A DNA stretch of 64,000 nt from Niallia sp. NCCP-28 (GCF_023168165.1 NZ_BQYJ01000008.1:1-64000), one strand, 5' to 3'; shown: positions 52,741-61,315, counted from the stretch's first letter. Numbers and translations are program-made. Notes: generated from the sequence alone by a model not told the origin.

Positions 52741-54669
52741 ATGACCGCAGAAACAAAAATTCTTAGTCAGGAACAGGAACAGCTAGCAAAAAACTCACTT
52801 TTTGAAAACATAATGCCCCATGCAGAACTAATTGCTGCAGGATTAAGCGGAATTCTTATTTTACTTGGATGGATATTCACCCATTTCGGGGAGGAGCCAT
52901 TATCTATTGTTGCCTATATTCTAGCCTTTATTATCGGCGGATTTGCCAAAGCAAAGGAAGGCATAGAAGAAACGATTGCCAATAAAGAGCTAAATGTAGA
53001 GATGCTGATGGTATTTGCAGCAATAGGTTCTGCCACTATCGGCTATTGGACAGAAGGAGCTATTCTTATTTTTATCTTTGCTGTAAGCGGAGCATTAGAA
53101 ACTTATACAATGAATAAAAGCCATAAAGAAATCTCATCTCTTATGAGTCTGCAGCCAGAAGAAGCTGTAAAACTTCTTCCAGATGGCAGAGAAAAAGTGG
53201 TTCCTGTAGCAACACTAGTGATTTCAGATATGATTCTCATTAAACCAGGTGAAAGAATTCCTGCAGACGGAAAAATCATTACAGGGGATACTGCTATAGA
53301 TGAAGCAGCAATTACTGGGGAGTCCGTTCCTGTAGCTAAAGGAATAAAGGATGATGTCTTCGCTGGAACAGTTAATATCACTGGATCAATTACTGTGGAA
53401 ATTACAAAAAATACAAACGAAACACTTTTCCAGAAAATTATTACATTGGTGCAATCGGCACAAAGTGAAAAGTCTCCTTCCCAAGCTTTTATTGAAAAAT
53501 TTGAAGGAACATATGTTAAAGTTATTCTTTCTATTGTTTTAATTATGATGGTTCTTCCCCACTTTCTATTTGGCTGGAGCTGGAATGAAACATTTTATCG
53601 AGCGATGATTTTACTTGTTGTAGCATCTCCTTGTGCCCTAGTTGCAAGCATTATGCCAGCAACTCTATCAGCTATTTCAAATGGCGCCCGAAATGGAATC
53701 CTTTTTAAAGGAGGTGTCCATTTAGAAAACTTGGCACATATATCAGCAATCGCTTTTGATAAAACAGGAACACTTACCCAAGGAAAACCGGTTGTAACAG
53801 ATGTAATCGTGCAAAAGGAGCTAGATGAAAAATCCATTCTTTTGACTGTCGCAAGCATTGAAAATCAAGCTAATCACCCTTTGGCAAAAGCGATTGTGCA
53901 ATATGCTAAAACTATGTACAAAGAGGATGTTTTAAAGCCGCAAAGCATTCAGGATACTTCCGGTTGGGGAGTTAAAGCAATCGTAGACAACGAAGAATGG
54001 AAAATTGGCAAAGCAGAATTTGTCGGCAAAACAGCAGCTTTCATTTTCGCTGATCATGCTTATGATCGTTTCTCCGAAGAAGGAAAAACAGTAGTGTTTG
54101 TACAAAAGGAAGAAAAAATAATTGCACTTATCAGCTTAAAGGACATTGTTCGAACAGAAACAAAGTCAGCAATTAAAACATTAAAAGAACAAGGCATCCA
54201 TACCATTATGCTGACTGGCGACAGCACAAAAACAGCAAGCGCCATAGCAGAAGAAAGCCATATTCATGAATATCTGGCAGAATGTCTGCCAGATAAAAAA
54301 GTCTCTTATATTAAAGAACTAAAAGAAAAGTTTGGAAATGTAGCAATGGTAGGCGATGGCATTAATGATGCTCCTGCGCTTGCAACCGCAAATGTCGGCA
54401 TTGCCATGGGAGAAGGCACAGATGTTGCCTTAGAAACCGCTGATATTGTTTTAATGAAAAATGACTTGCCTCGGATAGCAGAAGCCATTAAATTATCCCG
54501 TAAAATGAATAGAATTGTAAAACAAAATATTATTTTTTCCATAACAGTTATTATGCTGCTTATCTGCACAAACTTTTTGCAAATATTAGATCTTCCATTT
54601 GGTGTAATCGGCCATGAAGGCAGCACAATATTAGTAATATTAAACAGTCTGCGTTTGCTGCGAAATTAA
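52741..54669 (+). CDS. zosA: P1B-type metal-transporting ATPase, ZosA/CadA group
   Basis: A 642-residue pump without an N-terminal metal-binding CxxC domain. Visible P-type motifs: AITGESVPV (actuator), ASPCALVASIMP (membrane metal site, SPC rather than CPC), AFDKTGTLTQGKP (phosphorylated Asp), HP dipeptide in ANHPLAKA and MVGDGINDAPAL. The SPC variant, the length and the lack of an N-terminal domain match B. subtilis ZosA (Zn2+ uptake, PerR-regulated) better than CadA. AGGAGG precedes the ATG. No PerR or Zur box was recognised. The metal (Zn or Cd/Co) is inference. Confidence 0.85.
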   Translation: MTAETKILSQEQEQLAKNSLFENIMPHAELIAAGLSGILILLGWIFTHFGEEPLSIVAYILAFIIGGFAKAKEGIEETIANKELNVEMLMVFAAIGSATIGYWTEGAILIFIFAVSGALETYTMNKSHKEISSLMSLQPEEAVKLLPDGREKVVPVATLVISDMILIKPGERIPADGKIITGDTAIDEAAITGESVPVAKGIKDDVFAGTVNITGSITVEITKNTNETLFQKIITLVQSAQSEKSPSQAFIEKFEGTYVKVILSIVLIMMVLPHFLFGWSWNETFYRAMILLVVASPCALVASIMPATLSAISNGARNGILFKGGVHLENLAHISAIAFDKTGTLTQGKPVVTDVIVQKELDEKSILLTVASIENQANHPLAKAIVQYAKTMYKEDVLKPQSIQDTSGWGVKAIVDNEEWKIGKAEFVGKTAAFIFADHAYDRFSEEGKTVVFVQKEEKIIALISLKDIVRTETKSAIKTLKEQGIHTIMLTGDSTKTASAIAEESHIHEYLAECLPDKKVSYIKELKEKFGNVAMVGDGINDAPALATANVGIAMGEGTDVALETADIVLMKNDLPRIAEAIKLSRKMNRIVKQNIIFSITVIMLLICTNFLQILDLPFGVIGHEGSTILVILNSLRLLRN

Positions 54670-54707
54670 ACAAAAAAGGATGAGTTTTAAAACTCATCCT
54701 TTTTTGT
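54670..54707 (+). terminator. Bidirectional terminator after the ATPase gene
   Basis: A 38-nt perfect palindrome (19-bp arms) with A and T tracts at the ends, 1 nt after the ATPase stop and 11 nt before the stop of the opposite small gene. Confidence 0.88.
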
Positions 54708-54717
54708 TTATAAATTA

Positions 54718-54822
54718 TTAGTGATATCCATTTTGACCATTTGCAGAACCAGATGTTTTATGTTTTGGTTTGTTTTTTCCTTTTTGTTTTGTGCCGCCAT
54801 CTTTTTTTGTATGTTTAGTCAT
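54718..54822 (-). CDS. Small basic spore-type protein of unknown function
   Basis: A 34-residue ORF from ATG 54822, with AGGGGG 8 nt upstream. It reads MTKHTKKDGGTKQKGKNKPK at the N-terminus and ends SANGQNGYH. Small Lys/Gly-rich proteins of this kind are often minor acid-soluble spore proteins, but I do not recognise a specific family. Good ribosome binding site and a terminator of its own support that it is real. Confidence 0.6.
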   Translation of the reverse strand: MTKHTKKDGGTKQKGKNKPKHKTSGSANGQNGYH

Positions 54823-54902
54823 TGTAGGTGCCCCCTATGTGTTTGATTACTTCCCCTCTATTAGTGTGTGCCCTGCCACTCGTTTTATAATGGCAATTTT
54901 AC

Positions 54903-55721
54903 CTAGCACTTTTTCTTTTTATCTGTAAAATAAGCATTAATCTCTCCGCCTATCATAATAATAACACCCGTTAAATAAAACCAAACCATTGTGATAATAA
55001 TAGCTCCAATGCTGCCATATGTAGCAGAATAATTCCCAAAATTCCCTACATAATAAGAAAACCCTAAAGAAGCAACAACCCATCCTACTGTGGCAAATAT
55101 TGCTCCAGGAATAGCGCTGACACACTTCATTTTCTTATTTGGAGCAATCCAATAAAGCGCTAAAAATACAATAAATAAAATAACAGGAGGAACTAAAAAG
55201 CGAATGGCTCTCCAAACAGATAAAAATTCTTCTGATAGATTAAACTGGCTAAATAAAAAAATTCCTATTTGTTCTCCAAAAACCGGAAGCAATAAAGCAA
55301 TAACCAGCACTGCAATCATACCTAAGGTCAATACAATCGACATTGCTCTTGCAACAACAAAAGATCTTGTTTCTTCCACATCATATGCTTTATTAAATGC
55401 TTTTACAATTGCATTTAAACCATTTGATGCAGACCATATTGTCCCAATAATCCCAATCGATAATAATGTACCATTTTTGCTGAGCACCTGATCTAGATTA
55501 GACTCAATTATATCCATGCTTTCTCCAGGTGCAAATGTTTCAAACATGCCTAATAAATCCCCTTTGGTTATTGGTAAATATGGAAGCAATGTCATAATAA
55601 AAATAATGAGGGGAAAGATTGATAATAAAAAATAATAAGCTAATTGTGCGGCTAAATCGAAGACGTCATCTTGTTGTATTCTTTTAATTAAATCTTTCGC
55701 AACTGTAAATGCCTCTCCCAA
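54903..55721 (-). CDS. yfkH: YihY/BrkB-family membrane protein (YfkH-like)
   Basis: A 272-residue protein with six or seven membrane helices. FDLAAQLAYYFLLSIFPLIIF is the N-terminal YihY signature and GSIGAIIITMVWFYLTGVIIMIGGEIN is the C-terminal block. It was once called RNase BN, which is not supported. Function is unknown. The start is TTG 55721. It keeps the position of B. subtilis yfkH after yfkF. Confidence 0.9.
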   Translation of the reverse strand: MGEAFTVAKDLIKRIQQDDVFDLAAQLAYYFLLSIFPLIIFIMTLLPYLPITKGDLLGMFETFAPGESMDIIESNLDQVLSKNGTLLSIGIIGTIWSASNGLNAIVKAFNKAYDVEETRSFVVARAMSIVLTLGMIAVLVIALLLPVFGEQIGIFLFSQFNLSEEFLSVWRAIRFLVPPVILFIVFLALYWIAPNKKMKCVSAIPGAIFATVGWVVASLGFSYYVGNFGNYSATYGSIGAIIITMVWFYLTGVIIMIGGEINAYFTDKKKKC

Positions 55722-55934
55722 TCTTTTTCACCTTCCTAACGGACTTCACTGTTTTTTTATAGATGTTTTCTTTTTCCCCTTTATATACATGATAAAAACA
55801 TATCTATATCGCATTTTATTGATTTTATATACAGAAAGACTTAAAGGACGGAAAAACAAGCGATGGTATTATTTTCTACCACGCTTGTTTCCCTTACTGA
55901 TGAAAAGTGAGGCACTAACGGAGAATTGCCAATA

Positions 55935-56288
55935 CTAATATTCAGGTAAATATTGAATGCTTGAGATTTGCTTTCTAGGCTCTTTGCCTCTATTAGAGAA
56001 AGCATCTTTTGTCTCTTTCACAATACTTGCAATTGCTGGAGTCACCTGCTTTAACTCTTCAACCTTTTCTAAAATAAAAGCAACATCTTCTGAAACTTTT
56101 TCAGCAGTCGTTTTTATCTTTTCAGAAGTGGTTGTGACAGATGATGTTAACTGGTCCAAATCAGTAACAGAGCTTTTGACTTTTTGCATGCTTTGCAGGG
56201 AATTCCTTCTTGTTTGTTTATCTAGGAGACTTAAAGATGCACCTACAAGACTTCCCAATACTACACCTTGAAAAATATTTATATGCAT
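55935..56288 (-). CDS. YfkI/YtxH-like membrane-anchored protein
   Basis: A 117-residue protein. I start it at ATG 56288, 5 nt after GGTGGAGG; ATG 56291 and GTG 56300 sit on the ribosome binding site. It has an N-terminal membrane segment (FQGVVLGSLVGASLSLLD) and a coiled-coil Thr/Lys/Glu-rich tail, the YtxH layout, and resembles the stress protein at 45624. It occupies the position of B. subtilis yfkI, 50 bp after yfkJ, and may be in one transcript with it. Confidence 0.75.
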   Translation of the reverse strand: MHINIFQGVVLGSLVGASLSLLDKQTRRNSLQSMQKVKSSVTDLDQLTSSVTTTSEKIKTTAEKVSEDVAFILEKVEELKQVTPAIASIVKETKDAFSNRGKEPRKQISSIQYLPEY

Positions 56289-56350
56289 CATTTCCTCCAC
56301 CCTTTCTTCAATACCTGTTAAACAACTTCAATCAGCCTAAACATATTTTC

Positions 56351-56821
56351 TCAAAATTTATAGGTTGTTTTTATTTCTGCTAGCAGCGCTTTGCACCCCT
56401 TCGTTACCAACTCATATACTTCTTCAAAATTGCCAGTAAAATAAGGATCTGGTACTTCTTTTCCCTTTTCTTCTGCTGTATAATCCATTAGCAGCCTAAC
56501 TTTTGTTTTAGAATCTGCACTTAATTTTTGAATATTCCCGATATTACTTCCATCCATTGCAATTAAATATTCAAATTGATCAAAATCGTCCTTGATAAAC
56601 TGTCTGGCAAAAATGCCTTCATCACTAATATTATTAGTTTTCAATATATCTCTTGTACCCTGATGAGGAGTTTTGCCAGCATGCCATCCACCTGTTCCTG
56701 CAGAATCACAGCCTATTTTACCTTCAAGGCCTTCCTGTTTTACTAAATTCCGAAAAATTGCTTCAGCCATAGGCGAACGGCAAATATTGCCTAAACAAAT
56801 AAAAAGGACATTTACTACCAT
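56351..56821 (-). CDS. yfkJ: Low-molecular-weight protein tyrosine phosphatase (YfkJ-like)
   Basis: A 156-residue phosphatase. The P-loop is FICLGNICRSPMAEA with catalytic Cys9 and Arg15, and DPYF near residue 122 holds the general-acid Asp. I start it at ATG 56821, 8 nt after GGAGG; the ATG at 56836 overlaps that site. B. subtilis YfkJ acts on phosphotyrosine proteins and is linked to stress resistance. Next to yfkI and yfkH as in B. subtilis. Confidence 0.93.
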   Translation of the reverse strand: MVVNVLFICLGNICRSPMAEAIFRNLVKQEGLEGKIGCDSAGTGGWHAGKTPHQGTRDILKTNNISDEGIFARQFIKDDFDQFEYLIAMDGSNIGNIQKLSADSKTKVRLLMDYTAEEKGKEVPDPYFTGNFEEVYELVTKGCKALLAEIKTTYKF

Positions 56822-57211
56822 TATAGTTTCCTCCATTCATTTTCATAACATACATTACAGACTAGCATTTCCATACATTTGAAGCAACACTCCATCATAA
56901 AGGGAAACTTAAATAAATAGAGATTTCTCTATTCCTCACTTATTATAAATAGGTCACACAGACATTGCCGCAAAATATCTGGGTATTATAAATAAGACTG
57001 CATTCTTTTATATCGAGCTTTTCAGACAGCTCCACTCATATGGATTTCTCCTGACCTTTCACAATCTTAAGATAATATGGTACTTGCTGCCTGTTAATGC
57101 ATTATCAAAGAGAAAGACAATTTGTATTTGACTTTTATACAAACCCATGAAAAGATGGACTAAACAAAGAACAAAAAATGAACAATGTAGAATGGAAAGG
57201 GGAAAATAAAC

Positions 57212-57436
57212 ATGAATTTAAGTGCTAAATCAACAGAAAATGTTGAATACATGATTGAAAAAATTAAAGAAAAGTTAAAGGTTTTAAATTTCGGGGCAAT
57301 CAAACCATCACATTTCGATGAAGAGATGTATGAGGAATTAAAAGAAATTTACGAACATGTCATGAAAAAAGAATCCTTTAGCCCAAATGAAATGCAAGCA
57401 ATTGCTGAAGAATTAGGATCCTTGCGTAAACAATAA
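57212..57436 (+). CDS. yfkK: YfkK/DUF1128 family protein
   Basis: A 74-residue acidic protein. [20 protein letters not shown] and [18 protein letters not shown] match DUF1128/YfkK over the full length. AAAGGGG precedes the ATG. No function is known. The gene-free stretch 56822-57211 upstream holds its promoter and what may be a badly decayed family A repeat. Confidence 0.88.
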   Translation: MNLSAKSTENVEYMIEKIKEKLKVLNFGAIKPSHFDEEMYEELKEIYEHVMKKESFSPNEMQAIAEELGSLRKQ

Positions 57437-57469
57437 TTAAAAAGGAGATTCATGCAAAAGGAATCTCCT
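57437..57469 (-). terminator. Terminator of map
   Basis: AGGAGATTC pairs with GAATCTCCT (57469-57443, minus), followed by TTTTTAATT. It overlaps the yfkK stop region. Confidence 0.75.
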
Positions 57470-57482
57470 CCACTCTTTCCTT

Positions 57483-58238
57483 CTATCGACAGTCTTGATC
57501 TGTTAAAATAACAGGTCCGTCTTTCATAATAGCTATCGTGTGTTCATATTGTGCAGAATATTTTCCATCTCTTGTACGAGATGTCCAACCATTATCATCC
57601 ATCTTCATTGCATATCCTCCTATATTTACCATTGGTTCAATGGTAAATACCATGCCCTCCTTTATGCGAGGCCCTTTACCTGGCAGCCCATAATGAGGAA
57701 CATTAGGCTTTTCATGGATAGCCGTTCCTATTCCATGACCTACAAATTCCCTTACAACAGAGAACCCTTGACTTTCCACATATCGCTGAATTGCATAACC
57801 GATATCACCAATGCGATTTCCAATTTTTGATTCATTAATGCCAATATATAATGCCTCTTTGGTTGCTTGCAATAATCGTTCTTTCTCCTCAGAAATCTGT
57901 CCAATTGCATATGTCCAGGCAGAGTCAGCCAGTGCTCCATTATAATTTACTACCATATCAATTGTGACAATATCTCCTGTCTGAAGCACCGTTTCTCTTG
58001 GAAACCCGTGACATATTTCGTCATTAATGCTTGCACAAGTGGCATATGGGTAATCTCTATATCCTTTTTGTTCTGGTGTTGCCCCATTTGCTTTTAAATA
58101 ACTTTCTACAAATAAGTCGATTTCCATTGTAGTAATTCCCGGTTTAATTCTTTTAGCAATTTCTTTATGACAATTCGCTAATATTTTTCCTGCCATTTTC
58201 ATTTTTTCAATTTCTCTTTTTGATTTTAATACAATCAT
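57483..58238 (-). CDS. map: Type I methionine aminopeptidase (second, YflG-like)
   Basis: A 251-residue enzyme. Metal ligands are visible in DIVTIDMVVNYNGALADSAW (two Asp), FVGHGIGTAIHE (His), FTIEPMVNIG (Glu) and QYEHTIAI (Glu). I start it at ATG 58238, 8 nt after GGAGG. It removes N-terminal Met from nascent proteins. B. subtilis has the essential MapA in the ribosomal operon and a second one, YflG/MapB, near the yfk genes; the position here matches MapB. Confidence 0.92.
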   Translation of the reverse strand: MIVLKSKREIEKMKMAGKILANCHKEIAKRIKPGITTMEIDLFVESYLKANGATPEQKGYRDYPYATCASINDEICHGFPRETVLQTGDIVTIDMVVNYNGALADSAWTYAIGQISEEKERLLQATKEALYIGINESKIGNRIGDIGYAIQRYVESQGFSVVREFVGHGIGTAIHEKPNVPHYGLPGKGPRIKEGMVFTIEPMVNIGGYAMKMDDNGWTSRTRDGKYSAQYEHTIAIMKDGPVILTDQDCR

Positions 58239-58404
58239 TTCCATCTTCCTCCCTAGTGATGCCCCAAAACATTATGCCTGAAAATAAGTTATTTCTTTGC
58301 CTAGTCAAAAAAGAAGTTTCATTTCCTTAATATATATACACCAAAACAGAAAAAAACGCTATTTGTTCTTGTTTATTCCTTATGTATTTCTATCATTTAT
58401 GCAC

Positions 58405-58427
58405 AAAAAAAGGGAGATAATTCTCCC
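58405..58427 (-). terminator. Terminator downstream of yfkM
   Basis: GGGAGAATTATCTCCC (58427-58412, minus strand) is followed by TTTTTTT. Repeat family B copy 4 lies between it and yfkM. Confidence 0.75.
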
Positions 58428-58462
58428 TTCAGCATATAGATAAAATCCAAAATGAAAACTTT

Positions 58463-58587
58463 CCGGCTAATCGAAAATGGTTGACTTTCAAAGCATGAAA
58501 CCTTGGGAGGAGCGAAGTTACCAAAGTAGGTAATGGAACTCCGAATAAGGTGCACATCGAAGAAAGCGAGTGTTTGTCGACAACCTT
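58463..58587 (-). repeat. Dispersed intergenic repeat family B, copy 4
   Basis: On the minus strand it starts GGTTGTCGACAAACACTCGC, contains GGTAACTTCGCTCCTCCC and ends TCGATTAGCCGG. It matches copies 1 and 2 in block order and lies directly after yfkM. Confidence 0.8.
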
Positions 58588-58593
58588 TTACTT

Positions 58594-59109
58594 TTATTGC
58601 AATAGACCTAAGGATTCCTTAATAAAGGCTGGAATATCTTCAGGTGTTCTGCTTGTTACTAATTGATTGTTGCAAACAACTACCTCTTGATCTTTATAGG
58701 TGGCTCCAGCATACTCCATATCTACCTTAATTGATTGATATCCTGTTGCATTTCTTCCTTCCAATGTTTTTGCCGTAATAAGTAGCTGCGGCCCATGACA
58801 TATCGCAAACACTGGTTTTTTAGCTTCCATAAAAGCTTTTGTAAATGAAACAAATCGACCATCTGCACGAAGCTGGTCAGGAGAAAAGCCACCTGGAATA
58901 AATAATGCATCAAATTCATCTGGATTTACTTCATCAATTCCCTTATCAATTTTTACTGTTGCTTCCTTTTGTTTTCCCTCTACTGACTTGCCAGCTTCTG
59001 ATTCAATCGTAATAACTTCATGACCAGCTTCCTTAAATGCTTTAGCGGGCTCCGTAAATTCTACATCCTCAAACATATTTGTAAGAACTGTTGCTATTTT
59101 TTTACCCAT
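58594..59109 (-). CDS. yfkM: DJ-1/PfpI-family general stress protein (YfkM-like)
   Basis: A 171-residue protein. The nucleophile elbow is AICHGPQLL with Cys, preceded by FIPGGFSPDQLR. The start is ATG 59109, 9 nt after AAGGAG; the ATG at 59139 overlaps nothing conserved. Relatives act as glyoxalases, deglycases or chaperones; B. subtilis YfkM is the sigma-B-dependent general stress protein 18. A sigma-B-type promoter lies about 38 nt upstream. Confidence 0.9.
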   Translation of the reverse strand: MGKKIATVLTNMFEDVEFTEPAKAFKEAGHEVITIESEAGKSVEGKQKEATVKIDKGIDEVNPDEFDALFIPGGFSPDQLRADGRFVSFTKAFMEAKKPVFAICHGPQLLITAKTLEGRNATGYQSIKVDMEYAGATYKDQEVVVCNNQLVTSRTPEDIPAFIKESLGLLQ

Positions 59110-59146
59110 GTTTCTCATCTCCTTATTGGTTCGTTTCATAAATTAG

Positions 59147-59171
59147 TTTCCCCAAATATTAAAGATAAAAC
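59147..59171 (-). promoter_or_regulatory. Sigma-B-type promoter of yfkM
   Basis: GTTTTA (59171-59166) and GGGAAA (59152-59147) are 13 bp apart on the minus strand. One mismatch in the -35 (GTTTAA). The rest of the stretch to 59575 is very AT-rich and holds no gene. Confidence 0.5.
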
Positions 59172-59580
59172 ATGCTAGTAAAATCGTACACTTTTATCGT
59201 TAAACTTTCCCTTCTACAACATCATCTGCTATTTGAGAGCCATTTAAATAATGGAAAAATCGTTAAACAAAAAATTACAGCTTTTAATATCAGTATTTTT
59301 CTATCATCTATATGTCTGTTTAAATGAATATTTTTTATTTGTTCATAATTATATACTCATTTGGATACATATATAACTATTGAACAATTGTATATATGTG
59401 TGATTGATATCACTTTTAATTATATTTTTTTAAAATTAATCTAAACCACTTTAAAAACAGTAATTTTTTACATAACAAAGGTTTATTTCATTGTTCAGCG
59501 GGTATTTATAAAAAGGGTCTTTTTGAAAATGATTAGTTTAAATTGTGAATAATTAGTGGCATTTTCTCTAATAAATCATT

Positions 59581-59596
59581 GAACAAATTGTTCTTT
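59581..59596 (+). promoter_or_regulatory. SinR-box-like dyad upstream of sinR
   Basis: GAACAAATTGTTC is a perfect palindrome (59581-59593) and runs into GTTCTTT (59590-59596), the SinR consensus box. It lies 70 bp before sinR, so autoregulation is possible. Confidence 0.55.
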
Positions 59597-59663
59597 ATAT
59601 GGAACTTTTTATATATATTTGTTATTATATTAATACATATAGTGATAAGGTGAGTGAGGCTGT

Positions 59664-60002
59664 ATGATTGGCGATCGTGTTAAAAAGCTCCGCTTAGAAA
59701 AAAGGATGTCTTTATCAGAATTAGCTGAGCAAGCGGGCGTTGCTAAATCCTATTTAAGTTCTTTAGAAAGAAATTTACAATCTAATCCTTCCATACAATT
59801 TTTAGAAAAAATCGCAGTGGTTTTTAATGTTCCTGTTGATCATCTTATTAATGAACAGCAAAATAAAGAGGACTTAGATTCTGAATGGCTTAAAATAGTT
59901 AAAGAAGCGATGGATTCCGGAGTATCCAAAAGCGAATTCCGAGAATTTTTAGAGTTTAATAAATGGCGAATTGAACAAAAAAATAGAACTTCTATAGACT
60001 AA
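59664..60002 (+). CDS. sinR: SinR-type biofilm/motility regulator
   Basis: A 112-residue protein. The Xre-type DNA-binding domain (1-65) is MSLSELAEQAGVAKSYLSSL then ERNLQSNPSIQFLEKIAVVF, nearly identical to B. subtilis SinR. The C-terminal SinR-SinI dimerisation helices follow: LDSEWLKIVKEAMDSGVSKS and FREFLEFNKWRIEQKN. SinR represses matrix and related genes at GTTCTYT boxes and is inhibited by SinI. SinI is encoded here on the opposite strand downstream. Confidence 0.94.
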   Translation: MIGDRVKKLRLEKRMSLSELAEQAGVAKSYLSSLERNLQSNPSIQFLEKIAVVFNVPVDHLINEQQNKEDLDSEWLKIVKEAMDSGVSKSEFREFLEFNKWRIEQKNRTSID

Positions 60003-60190
60003 ATCTCCATCTGTTCAACATATAAACATATATCGTTTTAATAAGCGATGTCCCTTTTCAGAGAAATTCTTGGCATATTTCTAAATTATGTATGCCATGG
60101 CATGATAATTTATTTGGCTCGGCTATTAAGCTTAGCCTAAGCATTTTTAGAGACCTACTAAAAATTATTCAAAAAACTAATCTTTAAAGT

Positions 60191-60222
60191 AAAAAAGACA
60201 CAAATGGCTTTGTGTCTTTTTT
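60191..60222. terminator. Bidirectional terminator between sinR and sinI
   Basis: AAAAAAGACACAAA (60191-60204) pairs with TTTGTGTCTTTTTT (60209-60222) around TGGC, with runs on both sides. Confidence 0.88.
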
Positions 60223-60240
60223 ACTTTTTGCTGACAGTCA

Positions 60241-60390
60241 TTAACCATTTTTTAGAATTGGGAACTCATTCTGATTATTGCAAATGAACTTTCTGATTTC
60301 TTCTATATTTAACCCTAAATTTTTTGCTTCTTTTATTAATTGAAGCCATTCAATGTCCAGCTCTACTGCCCATAATTTTTGATTCATCAT
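60241..60390 (-). CDS. sinI: SinI-type anti-repressor
   Basis: A 49-residue ORF from ATG 60390, with GGGAGGG 10 nt upstream. It reads MMNQKLWAVELDIEWLQLIK and then AKNLGLNIEEIRKFI, matching the LDxEWxxLxxEAxxxGxxxEEIRKFL helix pair of SinI. It would bind SinR and titrate it. Unlike B. subtilis, where sinI lies just upstream of sinR on the same strand, it is convergent with sinR here and sits between the two sinR paralogues. It is too short for most gene callers. Confidence 0.88.
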   Translation of the reverse strand: MMNQKLWAVELDIEWLQLIKEAKNLGLNIEEIRKFICNNQNEFPILKNG

Positions 60391-60667
60391 CTAATTATTT
60401 CCCTCCCAAAAACACTTTTGTATTTTTGCAATCGGTTGTCATTCTAATACTTAATCTTTCATTGATTTACCTTTGAGCTACTGGACAGTGTAACAGAGCA
60501 ATAAAGGGACTAAAGATAGTACTCCCTATTAATTAATCAATATTGAATTAAAAAAATTCGATTCAATCAATTCTCAAACTCAGTGAATTAGATTAAACCC
60601 CCTCATTATTGCAACTATATTTGTCTTTCTCTATAGTGATTAAATAATTAGCTGCATTCATTTTTGT

Positions 60668-60783
60668 ATAAAGTGAAACTTCAATCAGGATTTTATGGGC
60701 AAGTTTCTATCCACCTAGATTTTTCATTTTCTCTTGCAATCCCTTAGGTGAGGGTTTTACCGTCCGTTAATGCGTGATAAATT
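60668..60783 (+). repeat. Dispersed intergenic repeat family A, copy 4
   Basis: A 116-bp copy beginning ATAAAGTGAAACTTCAATCA, with the CCACCTAG/CTTAGGTG hairpin and the end CCGTTAATGCGTGATAAAT; the first hairpin segment of copies 2 and 3 is missing. It lies between sinI and the zinc-ribbon ORF. Confidence 0.85.
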
Positions 60784-60871
60784 TGTTATAGGAATTTTTT
60801 TAGTTTTCCTCTCTATTCATAAAAATTTATTTTTATGAAAATCCTCTTACACAATCATCTCTACCATTGTA

Positions 60872-61099
60872 TCAACACTTTTTATTAAAACTGCCTGTAG
60901 CCTTTGTTTTATTTTGGTAACTCTCTAATACTTTTTTGAAGGAATAATTAATATGAATCTGTTCAAATGTAATTGCATCAAAAAATGGATAATCTGTTAA
61001 GTTATTATTGCATATTGGACAATACCAATCACCTATCTCACTACTACTATATGATGGTCTATGACATTTATCACAGTTTTTTCTATAGATAGTTTCCAC
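60872..61099 (-). CDS. Small zinc-ribbon protein of unknown function
   Basis: A 75-residue ORF from GTG 61099 (AAGAAG directly before it; the true start is uncertain). Two CxxC knuckles, CDKC near residue 9 and CPIC near residue 27, with a tight loop (HRPSYSSSEIGDWY) form a zinc ribbon. A His/Asn/Lys-rich tail follows. I do not recognise the family. It lies inside the sin locus between sinI and the second sinR. Confidence 0.55.
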   Translation of the reverse strand: METIYRKNCDKCHRPSYSSSEIGDWYCPICNNNLTDYPFFDAITFEQIHINYSFKKVLESYQNKTKATGSFNKKC

Positions 61100-61207
61100 C
61101 TTCTTTTTGTAGCAATTTTATTAATTATCGCTTAACAAATAATGCCTTCTATCTAAGCATATATAACTCTAAATACTACAAATCAATTCTTTTTAACTAA
61201 TAAATAA

Positions 61208-61223
61208 GTTCTTTTTAAAGAAC
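61208..61223 (+). promoter_or_regulatory. SinR-box dyad 1 upstream of the second sinR paralogue
   Basis: GTTCTTT (61208-61214) faces AAAGAAC (61217-61223) with 2 nt between, an inverted pair of SinR consensus boxes. Confidence 0.65.
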
Positions 61224-61294
61224 AATTATTTATGGTTATTATAGTTCAAAATAATCAATTTGAAAAATTCTAAAATCCTTGATTTTTTCTCTTT

Positions 61295-61315
61295 AAAGAA
61301 CAAATATCGTTCTTT
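61295..61315 (+). promoter_or_regulatory. SinR-box dyad 2 upstream of the second sinR paralogue
   Basis: AAAGAAC (61295-61301) and GTTCTTT (61309-61315) form an everted pair separated by 7 nt. A TATAAT for the downstream gene lies near 61376-61381. Confidence 0.65.

Noticed and set aside
56896-57110. Sixth copy of repeat family A upstream of yfkK
   Set aside because: Only the ends (ATAAAGGGAAACTT and CTGTTAATGCATTATCAAAG) resemble the family; the middle does not align by eye, so I did not annotate it.
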